Assembly (NCBI GenBank): GCA_003213955.1
Contig: QCMG01000004.1
Coordinates: 1 to 64,000, forward strand
DNA length: 64,000 nucleotides
Direction of reading: 5' to 3'
DNA from: Prochlorococcus sp. AG-418-M08
Lineage (GTDB): Bacteria; Cyanobacteriota; Cyanobacteriia; PCC-6307; Cyanobiaceae
Below the pieces are notes generated by a model. The model did not search any database, had not been told where the DNA came from, and saw only the letters and a program-made list of their open reading frames with translations. Position 1 is the stretch's first letter; every line of letters starts with the position of its first letter. Positions 36,231 through 46,906 of this stretch are shown piece by piece. The position numbers were made by a program, and so were the translations under genes.

Positions 36231-38978
36231 TTATTCAATTTTAATTTGAGAATTCAACTGATTATTTGTTTCTAAATAATCTAAAACTAATTTAGCTTTT
36301 TCAACAACTTCTTTGGGAACACCTGCTAACTTTGCAGCTTCAATCCCATAACTTTTGTTCGCCCCGCCTTTTTCAATTTTATGACAAAAATAAAGTTGAT
36401 CATTTGTTTGTTTAACTAAAACTTGAAAATTTTCTACATTTGTATTTGTATTTTTAAGATAATTTAGTTCATGGTAATGGGTCGCAAAAATGGTATTACA
36501 AACAATTTTTTTTGCAAGATATTCACTCACTGACCATGCTATTGATAGTCCGTCAAAAGTAGATGTTCCTCTGCCTATCTCATCAAGTAAGACAAGGGAG
36601 TTTGATGTCGCTTGATTTAGTATTGATGCAGTCTCTGACATTTCTACCATGAATGTAGATTGACCAGATGATTGATCATCTACAGCTCCAATTCTTGTAA
36701 ATATTCGGTCTGCAATTTGAATTTCCGCTTTACTGGCAGGGACGAAGCTCCCAATTTGAGATAAAATTTGTATTAATCCTACTTGTCTAATAAAGCAACT
36801 TTTTCCACTTGCATTAGGACCGGTTAATATTATTAGTTTTTGCTTATTATTGAACGAAATATTATTAGATATAAATTGTTTATTAGTTAACAATTGTTCA
36901 ACGATAGGATTCCGTCCTGCAATAATTTCTGTGCTTTTTTGTGCTGTTGAATTTGTAATAGGTAAAAGAGTTGGTTTTATGAAATTATTTTCTAATGATG
37001 TTATTGCTAAACCAAGTAATGCATCTATACATGCGATAGATTTTGCAATTGATCTAATTTTTTTTGTTTTTGAAGCTACAAGATTTCTTATCTCGCAAAA
37101 CAATTCATATTCTTTCGCAGCCGCTCTATGTTTTACTTGAAATATTTTACTTTCTTTATTCTTGATTTCTGTAGTTACATATCTTTCCTCATTAGTAAGA
37201 GTTTGCCTTTTAATCCAATGCGTAGGAGCTAAATTTACTTTAGATTTGTTTATTGATATGTAATACCCAAAGTTCTTATGGTATTGAATTTTTAAATTTG
37301 ATATTTTACTGATATTTCTTTCTTTTAATTCTTCTTGATTCAACCAATTTGAGTAGTCGTCTATTAGGTTACGTAATCCATCTAAAACATTATCAACCCC
37401 ATCATGGATAATGCCTCCTTCACTGATATTTAAAGGTGGATTTTCTACTAACTTAAAACTTATTAGATCTGCTAATTCCAAAAGTTCATTATCAATATTT
37501 TTTAACTGATCTGTCCAAGATGGGATTTTATAATTAAATAGCTCAACAATTGACTTTAATCTGGGTAATTTTTTTAGACCCTCTGATATTGCTATCAAAT
37601 CTCTTGGACTTGCATGACCAGCGCATGCTCTACCAGAAAGTCTTTCAAGATCTCCCATTGCTCTGAGTACATTTTGGGTATCTAATCGTAATTTTTTGGA
37701 CTCTAAAAAGTTTAAAATGATATTTTGTCTTTTATAAATTTCATCAATATTTAATAATGGAGATTCTATCCACCTTCTTAAACATCTTGCTCCCATGCAG
37801 GTATAAGTTCTATCTATACTCCAGAGAAGCGAACCGACATAATTATTTTCTCGTTGTGTACTTTTTATTTCTAAATTTTTTAGAGTTTGATAATCAATAA
37901 TTAAATGATCTTTTGGAAATTGTATTTGTGGGAAGTCTAAAGAAATTTTTAGAGAAGAATCATTTTCTAGATGAGAAGGATTAATTTTCTCTAAATAATT
38001 TAGTAAGCCACCAAGTGCTTTAGTCGCGTTAATTAAATTCTTGAGTCCTATTCCCTCTAAACTAAGAATTTCAAAATAGTTTTTTATGGTTGCACTTGCT
38101 TCATTAATACTGAAAAAAGTCTCTTCGGTGACGGTATATGTGATTTGATGATTTTGTTCTTCTAATAAATTTTTTTCTTCATTACTTCCTATGATGATTT
38201 CTGATGTATCTAATTTAATAATTTCATCGAATAGTTTTGAGAGTAATTTACCCTCCATAGTTAATAATTCTCCTGTACTTACATCAGCTCTTGAAATACC
38301 CCATTCATATAAACCTTCGCTCTTGTTTTCCCATAAATGGATTGCTGTTATCCAATTATTTTTTTTCGCAACTAACATCCCTTCTTCAATGACAGTGCCT
38401 GGAGTGATTATTCTTGTTATTCCTCTTTTAAGAGGTGTTCCATAATTCCCAGAACTTTTTTCTAATTGGTCACAGATAACAACTGAATGGTTTTTCTTAA
38501 TTAACTCTGCACAATATCTTTCCATTGCATGATGAGGTACCCCTGCCATTGGGATTTTACCAATTTCTTTTCCAGCATCTTTGCTAGTTAATGTTATCTC
38601 CAAAAAGTTTGATATGAATACAGCATCTTCAAAAAAACATTCAAAAAAATCACCTAATCTATATAACAACAATCTATTGCTGTTTTCTTCTTTCAATTGA
38701 ACATAATGTTTGAGAACTGGAGTTAACTTTTGTTTTTCTACTGTTTTATAACTGTAAGATTTTTCATGAATGCAATCATTCTTATTTTCGGCACTCAAAT
38801 CATTTTTGAATTTTTTAATTAAATTAGTTGAATTTTTTCTTTTTCTAGGCCTTTTATGCGCTTCTTTTTTTAATTCTTCATTAGATAAATCTTCAGGAAT
38901 TTGTGTTGAACTTTTGGGATTTTTAGGTTCATTATTAATTACAAATAAATCTTTCTGAATTATTGTATCTTCTTTCAT
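36231..38978 (-). CDS. mutS: DNA mismatch repair protein MutS
   Basis: MutS recognises mismatches and is an ABC-type ATPase. The mismatch-contacting domain I contains [14 protein letters not shown] (the family F-x-E wedge). Later come Walker [32 protein letters not shown], Walker [17 protein letters not shown] and the ATHYHEL H-loop. An extra N-terminal stretch of about 85 residues ([11 protein letters not shown] and similar, basic and polar) precedes domain I. At 915 residues it is slightly longer than enterobacterial MutS. It converges on cobH across 32 bases. Confidence 0.97.
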   Translation of the reverse strand: MKEDTIIQKDLFVINNEPKNPKSSTQIPEDLSNEELKKEAHKRPRKRKNSTNLIKKFKNDLSAENKNDCIHEKSYSYKTVEKQKLTPVLKHYVQLKEENSNRLLLYRLGDFFECFFEDAVFISNFLEITLTSKDAGKEIGKIPMAGVPHHAMERYCAELIKKNHSVVICDQLEKSSGNYGTPLKRGITRIITPGTVIEEGMLVAKKNNWITAIHLWENKSEGLYEWGISRADVSTGELLTMEGKLLSKLFDEIIKLDTSEIIIGSNEEKNLLEEQNHQITYTVTEETFFSINEASATIKNYFEILSLEGIGLKNLINATKALGGLLNYLEKINPSHLENDSSLKISLDFPQIQFPKDHLIIDYQTLKNLEIKSTQRENNYVGSLLWSIDRTYTCMGARCLRRWIESPLLNIDEIYKRQNIILNFLESKKLRLDTQNVLRAMGDLERLSGRACAGHASPRDLIAISEGLKKLPRLKSIVELFNYKIPSWTDQLKNIDNELLELADLISFKLVENPPLNISEGGIIHDGVDNVLDGLRNLIDDYSNWLNQEELKERNISKISNLKIQYHKNFGYYISINKSKVNLAPTHWIKRQTLTNEERYVTTEIKNKESKIFQVKHRAAAKEYELFCEIRNLVASKTKKIRSIAKSIACIDALLGLAITSLENNFIKPTLLPITNSTAQKSTEIIAGRNPIVEQLLTNKQFISNNISFNNKQKLIILTGPNASGKSCFIRQVGLIQILSQIGSFVPASKAEIQIADRIFTRIGAVDDQSSGQSTFMVEMSETASILNQATSNSLVLLDEIGRGTSTFDGLSIAWSVSEYLAKKIVCNTIFATHYHELNYLKNTNTNVENFQVLVKQTNDQLYFCHKIEKGGANKSYGIEAAKLAGVPKEVVEKAKLVLDYLETNNQLNSQIKIE

Positions 38979-39092
38979 TTTTTTATTATTTATAAATTGA
39001 TATTAGGGAATAATTTTCTTTTTGCATTTTACAGTGACTAAAAGTATGTAAATTTTCTCCAAAAATATTCATTTTCATGAGATCATGGTATC

Positions 39093-39098
39093 TATAAT
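39093..39098 (+). promoter_or_regulatory. Putative -10 element (TATAAT) of psbZ
   Basis: A consensus TATAAT lies 21 bases before the psbZ ATG in the 141-base mutS/psbZ divergent spacer. A TTTACATA sequence on the minus strand at 39045-39052 resembles one half of an RpaB box. Only the -10 is reasonably supported. Confidence 0.45.
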
Positions 39099-39119
39099 TA
39101 TTTCAAACAAGTTTGAATT

Positions 39120-39317
39120 ATGCAGGCAGTTAACTTTTTCTTTGTAAATGCACTTCTATTTGCTTCTCTAATAGCAGTTGTTGGAGTTCCAGTTTTATAT
39201 GTTACTTCACCTTCTACTGAAGAAGGACAAAAAGAGAGTAGGAGAAAAATATATTCTATTGCTGCAGTTTGGGTGGTTTTAGTTTTTGTTACAGGAATCG
39301 TTTCATCTTTAGTTTGA
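39120..39317 (+). CDS. psbZ: Photosystem II protein PsbZ (Ycf9)
   Basis: PsbZ is a two-helix thylakoid protein of the photosystem II core that affects antenna interaction. The 65-residue protein has hydrophobic segments at about 4-28 (VNFFFVNALLFASLIAVVGVPVLYV) and 44-64 (SIAAVWVVLVFVTGIVSSLV), with a short polar loop (TSPSTEEGQKESRRK) between them. The VPVLYVTSP turn and the WVVLVFVTGIV helix match the family. It is 48 bases upstream of ribH. Confidence 0.93.
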   Translation: MQAVNFFFVNALLFASLIAVVGVPVLYVTSPSTEEGQKESRRKIYSIAAVWVVLVFVTGIVSSLV

Positions 39318-39365
39318 ACTTAATACCTTTTCATGAGAGTGTAGTTATATAAGCAAGAAAATTTA

Positions 39366-39842
39366 ATGACTATCTTTGAGGGATCTTTTACTAACGCTTC
39401 TACTTTAAAAGTGGGTATTGTTGTGGCAAGGTTTAATGATTTAATTACTAATAAAATATTATCTGGGTGCCTAGATTGTCTTAAAAGACATGGTTTAGAT
39501 ACTTCAGAAACAAGTAAAGAACTTGATATTGTTTGGGTACCTGGATCATTCGAACTTCCAATAGCAACTAAAACACTCTTGAAAAAATCAAACTATGATG
39601 TTGTAATTGCTCTTGGAGCTGTTATTCGAGGAGAAACCTCTCATTATGATGTTGTTATTTCTGAGGCTAGCAAAGGAATTTCACAAGTTTCATATGATAA
39701 TGGTGTTCCAATTATTTTTGGTGTTTTAACTACTGATACTATGCAACAGGCCTTAGAACGAGCTGGTATAAAAAATAATCTTGGTTGGAACTATGCTTTA
39801 CAAGCTATTGAGATGGGCTCTTTAATAAAAAATTTAAATTAG
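39366..39842 (+). CDS. ribH: 6,7-dimethyl-8-ribityllumazine synthase
   Basis: RibH makes the direct precursor of riboflavin. Signature segments are [51 protein letters not shown] (with the catalytic histidine) and [16 protein letters not shown]. The length of 158 is standard for the icosahedral or pentameric enzyme. It follows psbZ closely and is followed by a tRNA gene. Confidence 0.98.
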   Translation: MTIFEGSFTNASTLKVGIVVARFNDLITNKILSGCLDCLKRHGLDTSETSKELDIVWVPGSFELPIATKTLLKKSNYDVVIALGAVIRGETSHYDVVISEASKGISQVSYDNGVPIIFGVLTTDTMQQALERAGIKNNLGWNYALQAIEMGSLIKNLN

Positions 39843-39887
39843 TTTGAAAAAAAGTATGATTATGTTTATTTCCTTCCTTTTTTAAGA

Positions 39888-39893
39888 TAAAAT
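39888..39893 (+). promoter_or_regulatory. Putative -10 element (TAAAAT) of tRNA-Gly
   Basis: TAAAAT lies 11 bases ahead of the mature tRNA 5' end, the expected position for transcription beginning a few bases before the tRNA. No convincing -35 is visible. Confidence 0.35.
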
Positions 39894-39904
39894 AATGTAG
39901 TTCT

Positions 39905-39976
39905 GCGGATGTAGCTCAGTGGTAGAGCATCTCCTTGCCAAGGAGAATGTCGAGAGTTCGAATCTCTTCATCCGCT
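39905..39976 (+). tRNA. trnG-GCC: tRNA-Gly (anticodon GCC)
   Basis: The 72-base sequence folds as a tRNA. The acceptor stem GCGGATG pairs with CATCCGC, the D-arm is GCTCAGTGGTAGAGC, and the anticodon stem TCTCC/GGAGA encloses the loop TTGCCAA (anticodon GCC). The T-arm GAGAGTTCGAATCTC is canonical, and U is the discriminator base. CCA is not encoded. It reads GGC and GGU codons. Confidence 0.97.
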
Positions 39977-40007
39977 TTCCAAAAATACCTCATTGAAAGG
40001 TTGATAT

Positions 40008-41045
40008 ATGTCTACTGTAATAGTTGCTGGAGGTGCAGGTTATATAGGCTCTCATACTATAAGAGAACTTCAGAATGGAGGCTTTGAACCCGTTGTACTA
40101 GATAATTTAGTACATGGTCATAGAAAAATTGTCGAGGATGTTTTAAGGGTTCCCCTAGTTATTGGTAACGTTGGCGACAAGAAGCTTTTAGAAAAGCTTC
40201 TTTCAGGAGATCATCCCTCAACCAGAGGTAAAGATATAAAAGGCATTATGCATTTTGCTGCTTATGCTTACGTTGGGGAATCTGTTATTGATCCTGCTAA
40301 GTACTATAAAAACAACTTAGCTGAGACAATCATGCTCCTTGATGCTTTGTTAGAGGATTCTAAGAAAAGAAATTCTAAACCTATTCCTATTGTTTTTAGC
40401 TCTACTTGTGCGACATATGGTTTACCTTTAGATACCGAAATTCCAATACTTGAAACTAATTTACAGAATCCGATTAACCCTTATGGCAGGAGTAAATTAA
40501 TGATAGAAAAAATTTTAATTGATTATCACAAAGCTTATAAGCTCCCTGTATCTATCCTTCGTTATTTTAATGCTGCAGGAGCACATATTAAAGGAGACAT
40601 TGGTGAAGATCATAATCCAGAAACACATTTGATTCCTTTAGTACTTGAAGCTTTGTTTAAAAAAGACGGTTTTATAAAGGTAAATGGTATTGATTATCCA
40701 ACATTTGATGGAACATGTATTAGAGACTATATACATGTAAGTGATTTAGCAAAAGCTCATGTTTTGGCTCTAAATAAAATAATTAATGATAGAAGCCTAT
40801 CAATTTATAATCTTGGCAATGGTAAAGGATATTCAATAATGGAAGTAATAAATGCTGCAAAAAAAGTTACTGGGAAAGAAATTAAAATATTCGAATCAAA
40901 AAGGAGGCAAGGTGACCCGCCAGTACTGGTTTCTTTACCTGAAAAAGCAAAGAAGGAATTATTATGGAATCCATCATTTCAAGATTTAGAGAGCATAATA
41001 AGGACCGCTTGGAATTGGTATCTTTCAAGAAACAAACTCCAATAA
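40008..41045 (+). CDS. galE: UDP-glucose 4-epimerase
   Basis: GalE interconverts UDP-glucose and UDP-galactose for surface polysaccharide and glycolipid synthesis. It has the NAD motif GGAGYIGSH (8-16), the catalytic Y-x3-K in NPYGRSK, the SSTCATYG strand and HFAAYAYVGESV. The length (345) is normal. A good ribosome-binding sequence (GAAAGG) precedes the ATG. It starts 31 bases after the tRNA and is followed by a GT-D-like gene that may act in the same envelope pathway. Confidence 0.95.
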   Translation: MSTVIVAGGAGYIGSHTIRELQNGGFEPVVLDNLVHGHRKIVEDVLRVPLVIGNVGDKKLLEKLLSGDHPSTRGKDIKGIMHFAAYAYVGESVIDPAKYYKNNLAETIMLLDALLEDSKKRNSKPIPIVFSSTCATYGLPLDTEIPILETNLQNPINPYGRSKLMIEKILIDYHKAYKLPVSILRYFNAAGAHIKGDIGEDHNPETHLIPLVLEALFKKDGFIKVNGIDYPTFDGTCIRDYIHVSDLAKAHVLALNKIINDRSLSIYNLGNGKGYSIMEVINAAKKVTGKEIKIFESKRRQGDPPVLVSLPEKAKKELLWNPSFQDLESIIRTAWNWYLSRNKLQ

Positions 41046-41147
41046 ATTAATAAATGGATTCTAAAATCACTCTTAAAAAAGGCAAAGGAATAAATTTATT
41101 AAAATAAATAGACATGTATATTTTGAAATTGAGGTTCTTATCTTCCA

Positions 41148-42167
41148 ATGATTAAAGTATTTAGGAAGGGAATAAATAAATCTTTAAGATTTATAATAAG
41201 GCTCCTAAGTAAGCCTTTTATTAGGCAGGAGTTATTTAAATATTCTATTTATCAAAGATTAATTGATATTAAACCAGCAGCATTATCGAGGATAGATGCA
41301 AACAATATGATCATAAAGCTTATCAAATCAGATGAACCTTTTATGGTTGGAAGATTTGGTTGGACAGAGGTTGATACTCTTATTCACTATGATAATTTTC
41401 TAAAAATGAATTCATTAGAAAAATTATATGAATGGTCTTTAACTTTGAGATATCCGTTTTCTAAGAATTGTATTTTGAATGATATTCATCGTCAATCTGG
41501 TTTTTATCCTGTTACCAAAAAAAATATTTCTTTGTTTAGAGAGGAAATGATTTCTTCAATGAAGAGAATTGATCTATTAGCTTCTTGGGTTAAAGGGGAG
41601 TGTAGGTACCAAGAATACATGCCACATACGCAAGTATGTCAATTAGATTTTATAGAACCATATTTATCAGAAAATCCATGGTCTGTAGCCTTAGAAGGAT
41701 TGAAAGTATTAGTAGTCCATCCTTTTACAGAAAGTATTTATGATCAATATTCCAGAAATCGAACTAATATTTTTAAAGACAAAAAGGTTCTTCCTGAATT
41801 CGAATTGAAATTAATAAAAGCACCTCAAACACTTCCTGGTGATAGTTATTATTTTTCTAATTGGTTTGAAACATTAGATGCTTTAACAGAAGAAACTTAT
41901 CAAACGGACTTTGATATTGCTTTAATTGGTTGTGGAGCATATGGCTTCCCTTTGGCTTCAAGAATTAAAAAGTTAGGTAAAAAAAGTATCCATTTGGGAG
42001 GTTCAACTCAAATATTGTTTGGAATAAAAGGTAAGAGGTGGGATCAAGAACCAGCATTTTTAAACCTTTATAATGAATTTTGGAAATATCCTTCTATTGA
42101 GGAAAAACCAAAAGGTTTCTTTGGAATTGATGAGGGTTGTTATTGGGCACCTGATAGTAACAGATAA
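41148..42167 (+). CDS. GT-D-fold-like protein, probable surface-glycan enzyme
   Basis: This is a 339-residue protein without a signal peptide. An N-terminal basic amphipathic stretch (FRKGINKSLRFIIRLLSKPF) could touch the membrane. FMVGRFGWTEVD resembles the nucleotide-binding start of GT-D-type glycosyltransferase-like domains. The C-terminal block IALIGCGAYGFPLASRIK...IHLGGSTQILFGIKGKRW and the end motif NEFWKYP...EGCYW fit a family found in polysaccharide loci. The substrate is unknown. It lies 102 bases after galE and 63 bases before an NTF2-like gene. Confidence 0.75.
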   Translation: MIKVFRKGINKSLRFIIRLLSKPFIRQELFKYSIYQRLIDIKPAALSRIDANNMIIKLIKSDEPFMVGRFGWTEVDTLIHYDNFLKMNSLEKLYEWSLTLRYPFSKNCILNDIHRQSGFYPVTKKNISLFREEMISSMKRIDLLASWVKGECRYQEYMPHTQVCQLDFIEPYLSENPWSVALEGLKVLVVHPFTESIYDQYSRNRTNIFKDKKVLPEFELKLIKAPQTLPGDSYYFSNWFETLDALTEETYQTDFDIALIGCGAYGFPLASRIKKLGKKSIHLGGSTQILFGIKGKRWDQEPAFLNLYNEFWKYPSIEEKPKGFFGIDEGCYWAPDSNR

Positions 42168-42230
42168 AAAAAATTAAATGATTCATTTATAGTTTGTTTA
42201 TTATATAAAATTGAAATAAATTTTTAAAAT

Positions 42231-42662
42231 ATGACAAAAACTATTTCCTTAGATGATTTAAAAGAGTTGTTTACTAAGCCATACGGGAAAGATGCTCCTT
42301 CCAAACAAAAATGGGCAGAATTCTACAATGAAGATGTTACCTTCATTGATCCTACTCAGGAAACAAAAGGATTAGATTCTTATGTTGCGGCTCAAGAAAA
42401 GTTAGTCAAAAGGTGTGATGATGTTTTTCTAGAAACTCATGCAATTTCAATAAATGAAAATTGCGGATTCGTGGAATGGACAATGGGTTTAAAAATAATG
42501 GGTAAAGAGTTTATTTATCCAGGCACTACGCGTTTGCTTTTTTCAGAAAATGGATTAATAAAAGAACATAGAGATTATTTTGATTTTTGTGGCCCTACAT
42601 TTGGGCCAGTTCCTATTTTAGGTCCATTTATAAGGTGGCTTTATTCAAAATTTATATCTTAG
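42231..42662 (+). CDS. SnoaL/NTF2-like fold protein
   Basis: The 143-residue protein has the alpha+beta cone pattern of SnoaL-like proteins: KQKWAEFYNEDVTFIDPTQETKGLDSYVAAQEKLVKRC, then strands VFLETHAISINENCGFVEWTMGLKIMGKEFIYPGTTRLLFSENGLIKEHRDYFDF. This fold serves as a small ligand-binding or cyclase domain, so no reaction can be assigned. The gene stands alone in a 500-base zone between the GT-D-like gene and the GNAT gene. Confidence 0.8.
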   Translation: MTKTISLDDLKELFTKPYGKDAPSKQKWAEFYNEDVTFIDPTQETKGLDSYVAAQEKLVKRCDDVFLETHAISINENCGFVEWTMGLKIMGKEFIYPGTTRLLFSENGLIKEHRDYFDFCGPTFGPVPILGPFIRWLYSKFIS

Positions 42663-42691
42663 GTTCAAATTATTTATTCTTGAAGAAGTAA

Positions 42692-43147
42692 TTATACTTC
42701 CCGTACTAAAAGACTTTGAGACAAAACTTCTTTAAAATCGACTTGAGAATAGAATAATTTCTTGCTGGTAGTCATTAAATAAACTTTCTTTGTATTTTTA
42801 ATTTGTTTTGACTCTAAAATATTTTTTACAATCAATTTCCCGTAACCTTTCCCTTGATGATTTTGATCAATTACTATATCCCATAAAACGCCTCTATAGA
42901 TGCCATCCGATAAGGCTCTTCCAAAGCCCACTGGTTGATTTTGAGACCAGATACTAATAATTACATCGCTGTTAGCAAGACATTTTCTTAAATCATTCAT
43001 TGTTCTATCTTTAGCCCAAAATGCATTGCGATGCAAAAATTGCTGTAGTTTAAAAAGTCCTTTAGTGGGTTTAAGATTGGGACCTAATCCAAAAAATCTC
43101 AATCCAAGAGCTCCTTTTGAATGTTTAACTAAAAATACTGGTTTCAT
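42692..43147 (-). CDS. GNAT-family N-acetyltransferase
   Basis: This is a 151-residue acetyl-CoA-dependent acyltransferase. The acetyl-CoA pyrophosphate loop is VIDQNHQGKGYGKLIV (Q/R-x-x-G-x-G/A form), preceded by the VGFGRALSDGIYRGVLWDI strand pair. Chloroplast and cyanobacterial members of this type resemble NSI/GNAT enzymes, but the substrate cannot be inferred. It converges on the NTF2-like gene and is divergent from secA across 179 bases. Confidence 0.88.
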   Translation of the reverse strand: MKPVFLVKHSKGALGLRFFGLGPNLKPTKGLFKLQQFLHRNAFWAKDRTMNDLRKCLANSDVIISIWSQNQPVGFGRALSDGIYRGVLWDIVIDQNHQGKGYGKLIVKNILESKQIKNTKKVYLMTTSKKLFYSQVDFKEVLSQSLLVREV

Positions 43148-43282
43148 TAGTGTAAAATTATAAAATTTTGAGAAAAAAATCTAATAACTTATTTGATACA
43201 TTTGATTTAAACACCTTAATCGATAACTTTAGAAAAAATAAAGAGATATAAGATTTACTCATTTAGTTGTAACGCACTAACT

Positions 43283-43288
43283 TATAAT
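43283..43288 (+). promoter_or_regulatory. Putative -10 element (TATAAT) of secA
   Basis: A consensus TATAAT lies 38 bases before the secA ATG in the 179-base divergent spacer (43148-43326). That spacer contains no open frame or RNA I can recognise. No strong -35 lies at 17 bases. Confidence 0.45.
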
Positions 43289-43326
43289 GTTTCTAATAGG
43301 ATAGATTTTTTAGAGGATTAACAATT

Positions 43327-46158
43327 ATGCTAAAACTTTTGTTGGGAGATCCGAATACACGAAAGTTAAAGCGATATCAACCAATAGTTGAAGAAATAAA
43401 CTTATTAGAAGAAGAGGTATCTATACTAACCGATGATGAATTACGAAATGAGACTCATAATCTTAAATCAAAGGTTTCATTAGAATTAAATGCTAAAAGA
43501 CAAAAAGAGCAATTAGAAGAAATATTACCCAAAGCTTTTGCAATCGTTAGAGAAGCAAGTAAAAGAGTTTTAGAAATGCGTCATTTTGATGTCCAATTAA
43601 TAGGTGGAATGGTTCTCCATGATGGGCAAATCGCTGAGATGAAAACTGGAGAAGGTAAAACTCTCGTTGCTACTCTTCCCTGCTATTTAAATGCATTAAC
43701 TGGTAAGGGCGTACACGTTGTCACTGTTAATGATTACTTGGCCAGAAGAGATGCAGAGTGGATGGGACAGGTTCATCGTTTTTTAGGATTATCTGTTGGT
43801 TTGATTCAGCAGGATATGAGTCCTTCTGAAAGGAAAACCAATTATGCATGTGATATAACTTATGCTACAAATTCTGAACTAGGGTTTGATTATTTAAGAG
43901 ATAATATGGCTACTGATATTGAGGAAGTAGTTCAAAGAAAATTCAATTATTGTGTTATTGATGAGGTTGATTCAATTTTAATTGATGAAGCTAGAACTCC
44001 TCTAATTATTTCTGGTCAAATTGAAAGACCACAAGAAAAATATAAAAAAGCTGCAGAATTATCATTATCTCTAATTAGAGCAAAAGAATTAAGTAAAGAT
44101 GGTATTGATCCAGAGGGAGATTATGAAGTTGACGAAAAACAACGTAGTTGTATATTAACTGATCAAGGATTTGCGAAATGTGAAGAGTCCTTGAAGGTTA
44201 ATGATCTATATGACCCTAAAGACCCATGGGCTCATTACATTACTAATGCTTTAAAAGCAAAAGAATTATTTGTAAAAGATGTAAACTATATTATTAAAAA
44301 AGACGAAGCAGTAATAGTTGATGAATTTACTGGAAGGGTTATGCCTGGTAGAAGATGGAGTGATGGACAACACCAAGCAATTGAAGCAAAAGAAGGTCTC
44401 AAAATTCAACCAGAGACTCAGACATTAGCATCTATAACCTACCAGAATTTTTTCCTTTTATATCCAGGTTTAGCTGGTATGACAGGGACTGCCAAGACTG
44501 AAGAGGTGGAATTTGAAAAAACTTATAAGTTAGAGTCAACAGTTGTGCCAACTAATCAGATTAGGAAGAGACAAGACTGGGCTGATCAAGTGTTTAAAAC
44601 AGAAATAGGAAAGTGGAAAGCTGTCGCTAATGAAACAGCAGAAATATATAGGAAAGGAAGACCTGTTTTAGTAGGTACAACAAGTGTTGAAAAAAGTGAG
44701 TTATTAAGTAAGCTTCTTTTTGAGCAGCAAATCCCACATAATTTACTAAATGCAAAACCAGAGAATGTAGAACGTGAGGCAGAGATCATAGCCCAAGCAG
44801 GAAGATCAGGTGCGGTAACTATTGCAACAAATATGGCTGGTAGAGGTACTGATATTATTCTTGGTGGAAATAGTGATTATATGGCAAGGCTAAAATTAAA
44901 AGAGACGTTAATGCCTTTGCTTGTAAAGCCAGATAATGAGCACAAGCCCCCTATTCCTCAACAAAGAGTTTCTAGAACTGGAGGAGGTTTTTCTTCCAAG
45001 GTTGACTCAATATCAAATAAGAATAATAAAAGTGGTGTAACTAGTCTATTTCCCTGTCAATTAGACGAGGATATTACGAAAAAACTATCATTATTAGCTG
45101 ATGATCTCGTAAAGAATTGGGGAGATAGAACTTTAACTATTCTGGAATTAGAAGATAAAATTGCTACTGCTGCTGAAAAAGCACCTACAGAAGATAAACT
45201 GATACGATCATTACGAGATGCTTTATCAGATGTAAAAAATGCATATGAAAAGGTATTGATTGATGAAGAAGAAAATGTGAGAAATGCTGGCGGTCTTCAT
45301 GTTATTGGAACCGAAAGGCATGAGTCAAGAAGAGTGGATAATCAACTTAGAGGAAGAGCAGGTAGGCAAGGAGATCTTGGAAGTACCAGATTCTTTTTAT
45401 CCTTGGAAGATAATTTATTAAGGATATTTGGGGGTGATAGGGTCGCAAATTTAATGAATGCTTTTAGAGTAGATGAAGATATGCCTATTGAGTCAGGAAT
45501 GCTTACTAGATCTTTAGAAAGTGCTCAAAAGAAGGTAGAGACCTATTACTACGATATAAGGAAACAAGTTTTTGAATATGATGAGGTAATGAATAATCAA
45601 AGAAAAGCAGTTTATAGTGAGAGATTAAGAGTTTTAAGAGGTAGTGATTTGAAGAAACAAGTAATAGGTTATGGAGAAAGAACAATGGAAGAAATTGTAG
45701 AAGCTTATATAAATCCTGATTTACCTCCAGAAGAATGGGATATTGAACAATTGATCTCTAAAGTAAAAGAGTTTATTTATTTATTAGATAACCTCAAATC
45801 AACGGATGTTAGTGTTTTATCTGTTGAAGAATTAAAAAATTATCTTCAAGAACAATTGCGTATTGCATATGATTTGAAGGAGGCTCAAATAGAGCAATTT
45901 CGTCCAGGTTTAATGAGGGAAGCTGAGAGGTTTTTTATTCTTCAACAAATTGATAATTTGTGGAGAGAACATCTTCAATCGATGGATTCTTTGAGGGAAT
46001 CTGTAGGATTAAGAGGATATGGTCAAAAGGACCCCTTAATTGAATATAAAAACGAAGGTTATGATATGTTTCTTGAAATGATGACAAATATGAGAAGGAA
46101 CGTCATTTATTCAATGTTTATGTTTCAACCCAAAAGTGAAAAAGAAGCAAGTAATTAA
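43327..46158 (+). CDS. secA: Preprotein translocase ATPase SecA
   Basis: SecA drives protein export through SecYEG in the plasma and thylakoid membranes. Walker A is MKTGEGKT (105-112) and Walker B is [21 protein letters not shown]. Later motifs include [15 protein letters not shown] and [10 protein letters not shown] poorly conserved insertion (about 540-580, rich in Pro/Ser/Asn) is typical of cyanobacterial SecA. The chain ends in [12 protein letters not shown] without the cysteine-rich zinc tail found in many proteobacteria. The length is 943. Confidence 0.98.
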   Translation: MLKLLLGDPNTRKLKRYQPIVEEINLLEEEVSILTDDELRNETHNLKSKVSLELNAKRQKEQLEEILPKAFAIVREASKRVLEMRHFDVQLIGGMVLHDGQIAEMKTGEGKTLVATLPCYLNALTGKGVHVVTVNDYLARRDAEWMGQVHRFLGLSVGLIQQDMSPSERKTNYACDITYATNSELGFDYLRDNMATDIEEVVQRKFNYCVIDEVDSILIDEARTPLIISGQIERPQEKYKKAAELSLSLIRAKELSKDGIDPEGDYEVDEKQRSCILTDQGFAKCEESLKVNDLYDPKDPWAHYITNALKAKELFVKDVNYIIKKDEAVIVDEFTGRVMPGRRWSDGQHQAIEAKEGLKIQPETQTLASITYQNFFLLYPGLAGMTGTAKTEEVEFEKTYKLESTVVPTNQIRKRQDWADQVFKTEIGKWKAVANETAEIYRKGRPVLVGTTSVEKSELLSKLLFEQQIPHNLLNAKPENVEREAEIIAQAGRSGAVTIATNMAGRGTDIILGGNSDYMARLKLKETLMPLLVKPDNEHKPPIPQQRVSRTGGGFSSKVDSISNKNNKSGVTSLFPCQLDEDITKKLSLLADDLVKNWGDRTLTILELEDKIATAAEKAPTEDKLIRSLRDALSDVKNAYEKVLIDEEENVRNAGGLHVIGTERHESRRVDNQLRGRAGRQGDLGSTRFFLSLEDNLLRIFGGDRVANLMNAFRVDEDMPIESGMLTRSLESAQKKVETYYYDIRKQVFEYDEVMNNQRKAVYSERLRVLRGSDLKKQVIGYGERTMEEIVEAYINPDLPPEEWDIEQLISKVKEFIYLLDNLKSTDVSVLSVEELKNYLQEQLRIAYDLKEAQIEQFRPGLMREAERFFILQQIDNLWREHLQSMDSLRESVGLRGYGQKDPLIEYKNEGYDMFLEMMTNMRRNVIYSMFMFQPKSEKEASN

Positions 46159-46169
46159 TTAACTCTAAT

Positions 46170-46904
46170 TTATTGATCTCCTAAGAATTCTATTATTTCT
46201 TTATCCTTTATATTTTGTGCATCACCAACCTTAGAGATGTCAATAGATTCTGAAGTAGCTAGGCATTGAACGGTTTTTTGTAATTTAAGAATTTGATTCT
46301 CTAGCTGGTCAATTCTATCCATTAGATTTTTAATTACTGTAGCTTCAGCATCTGGTAGTGCGGAGTGTGCTAGAGGATTAACTTTGACTCCACTTTGATG
46401 GACTACTCTTCCTGGAATACCAACAACAGTACTATTTTCTCCGACATTACGAACTACGACAGAACCTGCTCCAATCCGAGTATTAGGCCCAACTATTATT
46501 GAACCAAGGACTTTTGCACCAGCTCCTACTACAACATTTTCCATTAGAGTTGGATGTCTTTTGCCATGACTTTTACCAGTCCCCCCTAATGTAACTCCTT
46601 GATAAAGCAAGCAATTATTCCCAATTTCAGCTGTTTCTCCAATGACAACTCCCATTCCATGATCTATAAAAACTTTTTTCCCAATTTTGGCACCTGGATG
46701 TATTTCTATTCCAGTGAATAATCTATTCAAATGACTTAATAATCTTGGAATTAAAGGTAATTTTAAGAGCCACAATTTATGAGTTAATCTATGAATTACA
46801 ATAGATTGGAAGCCTGGATAGCAAAGGAAAATTTCTAAAATACCTCTTGCTGCTGGATCTCTTTCTCTTATTATCTCAATGTCTGATCTAAAAGTCCTTA
46901 ACAT
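46170..46904 (-). CDS. cysE: Serine O-acetyltransferase
   Basis: CysE makes O-acetylserine, the acceptor for sulfide in cysteine synthesis. It is a left-handed beta-helix protein with hexapeptide repeats: HPGAKIGKKVFIDHGMGVVIGETAEIGNN, then LYQGVTLGGTGKSHGKRHPTL and VVVGAGAKVLGSIIVGPNTRIGAGSVV. The C-terminus extends into a helical, partly coiled region (LMDRIDQLENQILKLQ). The length is 244. It lies 2 bases after a GntR regulator on the same strand and converges on secA. Confidence 0.96.
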   Translation of the reverse strand: MLRTFRSDIEIIRERDPAARGILEIFLCYPGFQSIVIHRLTHKLWLLKLPLIPRLLSHLNRLFTGIEIHPGAKIGKKVFIDHGMGVVIGETAEIGNNCLLYQGVTLGGTGKSHGKRHPTLMENVVVGAGAKVLGSIIVGPNTRIGAGSVVVRNVGENSTVVGIPGRVVHQSGVKVNPLAHSALPDAEATVIKNLMDRIDQLENQILKLQKTVQCLATSESIDISKVGDAQNIKDKEIIEFLGDQ

Positions 46905-46906
46905 AA

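Noticed and set aside
41095-41108. TTTATT-AA-AATAAA inverted repeat before the GT-D-like gene
   Set aside because: Pure A/T sequence; such palindromes are expected by chance here.
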